A stretch of DNA of 64,000 nucleotides from NCBI GenBank assembly GCA_964386705.1, contig CAYLTY010000012.1:1-64000 (forward strand), written 5' to 3'. The DNA comes from AM-0621 sp964386705 (GTDB lineage: Bacteria > Planctomycetota > Planctomycetia > Planctomycetales > Planctomycetaceae). The notes beneath the pieces were generated by a model. That model was not told the origin of the DNA. It made no database searches and worked only from the letters and a program-made list of their open reading frames with translations. Numbering within the stretch: the stretch's first letter is position 1; the number at the start of each line of letters is the position of its first letter. Shown piece after piece: positions 63,066 to 64,000 of this stretch. The position numbers and the translations under genes are program-made.

Positions 63066-64000
63066 TCATTTCGCTGGCGGCAACGGTAACCCGGCGAGGA
63101 TCGCGTCCAAGTGAGCCTCGATTGTTGCCTGGCAGCGTTCGTATTCATCAATCCCGCTGCCGATCGGGTCCGGAACGTCCGAACCGTCTGCAGCGAGCAC
63201 ACGCACCTTGTCGGCCATCTCGGGACGTTCGGCGAGGATCGCTCGCCGATGCCCCTTCGTCAGGGTGTAGATGTAGTCCGCCTGATTGAGCAAACGCTCG
63301 GTCAATGGCTGGCTGGAATGCAGAGTCAGGTCGATTTGCCGCTTCCGTAACAGTTCTGCGGCTTCAGGACTGGCAGGCATGCCGTAGCCTGCCGAAATCC
63401 CTGCGGACGCAACGTAGAATCCGTGCTGAGCCAGTTCAGACTCATCGCACTTGAGCTTCTCTGCCAGCTTGAATCGAAAGAGGGCTTCGGCCATCGGGCT
63501 GCGACAGGTGTTGCCGGTGCAAACAAACAAGAAGACGTCGGCAGTCAGTCGCTTCACGCTGTCCGGAGCGATGACACCCACATGCGTCACAGAAATCTCT
63601 TCGCCATTGAGTTCCGCGACCGTCACGCCATCGGGAAAGCGTGCGGTCCCGTTATCCAGAACCAGCGAAGCATGATCTCCGCACAATTCGACAAGCTGCG
63701 AGCCATTAGCCAACGGCGCGTGACAGCACTCATCGGAAACAATCAGTGGACAAGGCAAGTGCCTGGCGACTTCCGTCAGCACTTCGCAACTGGAAACACG
63801 AACTCGCAGGCTGGTCTCGCCGATCAACTGCCGGGTCTGTTCGGGCAGGCTTTGAAACAACCCGGAACTGGCAACCGCTGGAGTCAGGACCAGTTGCAGC
63901 GGACCGGGCCAGGCGCGTCGCAGCAGCTTGTTGCCGTTGACCGACATCTGCGGCAGGTAATCCGCAGCTTCTTCAGCGGTGCGACATAGCAACACGAGCG
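63066..64000 (-). CDS. Sua5/YrdC domain fused to low-molecular-weight tyrosine phosphatase (5' end outside window)
   Basis: At least 309 residues; the frame is open to the window edge, so the start lies beyond it. The N-terminal part (to about residue 150 of the visible sequence) is the C-terminal half of a Sua5/YciO/YrdC fold: RRAWPGPLQLVLTPAV, SLRVRVSSCEVLTEVARHLP, VLDNGTARFPDGVTVAEL. The C-terminal 155 residues form a low-molecular-weight protein tyrosine phosphatase: P-loop FVCTGNTCRSPMAEAL (Cys-x5-Arg) and the general-acid loop DVPDPIGSGIDEYERC. YrdC proteins make threonylcarbamoyl-AMP for tRNA t6A, while LMW phosphatases act on phosphotyrosine or arginine. rpiB follows, as in Firmicutes where ywlC/ywlE/ywlF (sua5, LMW-PTP, rpiB) are neighbours. 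Confidence 0.9.
   Translation of the reverse strand, partial: LVLLCRTAEEAADYLPQMSVNGNKLLRRAWPGPLQLVLTPAVASSGLFQSLPEQTRQLIGETSLRVRVSSCEVLTEVARHLPCPLIVSDECCHAPLANGSQLVELCGDHASLVLDNGTARFPDGVTVAELNGEEISVTHVGVIAPDSVKRLTADVFLFVCTGNTCRSPMAEALFRFKLAEKLKCDESELAQHGFYVASAGISAGYGMPASPEAAELLRKRQIDLTLHSSQPLTERLLNQADYIYTLTKGHRRAILAERPEMADKVRVLAADGSDVPDPIGSGIDEYERCQATIEAHLDAILAGLPLPPAK

Overview
The window looks like chromosomal DNA from a member of the Planctomycetota (Planctomycetia). The evidence is the gene content: two secreted sulfatases, a DUF1501 protein, a WD40 protein with a planctomycete-type cytochrome c motif, a TIGR03067 lipocalin-like domain, DUF1559-like sequence, a FloA/NfeD pair, and several very long secreted or membrane proteins without recognisable families. 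Genes are mostly short transcription units on both strands. There is no rRNA, CRISPR array, complete insertion sequence or clear prophage.

Layout. 1-2.15 kb: floA and an NfeD gene, then an initiator tRNA-fMet with its own terminator. 2.15-5.3 kb: an accessory patch with a PD-(D/E)XK nuclease fused to a Schlafen-group-3/DUF2075 helicase, directly downstream of the wrecked start of a GHKL-type ATPase gene. 5.3-10.8 kb: a secreted protein, a dienelactone hydrolase, an orphan PD-(D/E)XK-like protein, an SDR, an Ohr peroxidase and a zinc alcohol dehydrogenase. 10.8-19 kb: degradation genes (PL9-like beta-helix protein, TIGR03067-glycosidase-like fusion, sulfatase plus DUF1501 protein) among small SRPBCC and VOC proteins. 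19.4-29.8 kb: an eight-EF-hand secreted protein, a metzincin-type protease, a DUF2459 lipoprotein and the cytochrome/WD40/PPC protein. 30-35 kb: miaA and a convergent 1335-residue protein of unknown function. 35.5-39 kb: a PAS protein, a Nudix hydrolase and a VWA-like membrane protein.

39-54 kb is the least explained part. It has two small minus-strand genes, then three consecutive plus-strand genes for a 383-residue protein with an STN-like segment, a 1172-residue protein and a 2804-residue protein. The last two carry the same beta-rich ectodomain module, once and twice respectively, each followed by membrane helices. The largest protein also contains an internal signal-like helix, a DUF1559-like fragment, a dockerin-like acidic loop and a secretin-N-like segment. 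I regard this as a candidate undescribed cell-envelope system, inferred from architecture only.

54-64 kb: an ABC-2 type permease, an ECF-like sigma factor overlapping a membrane partner, a second sulfatase, a rhodanese followed at once by a PiT-family permease, and a minus-strand housekeeping run (Sua5-LMW-PTP fusion cut by the window edge, rpiB, gcvH, gcvPA).

Four copies of a GC-rich palindromic repeat and several long intergenic inverted repeats lie between genes. All functions are read from sequence motifs without database searches. Start codons were moved where a ribosome binding site, signal peptide or family N-terminus argued for it.
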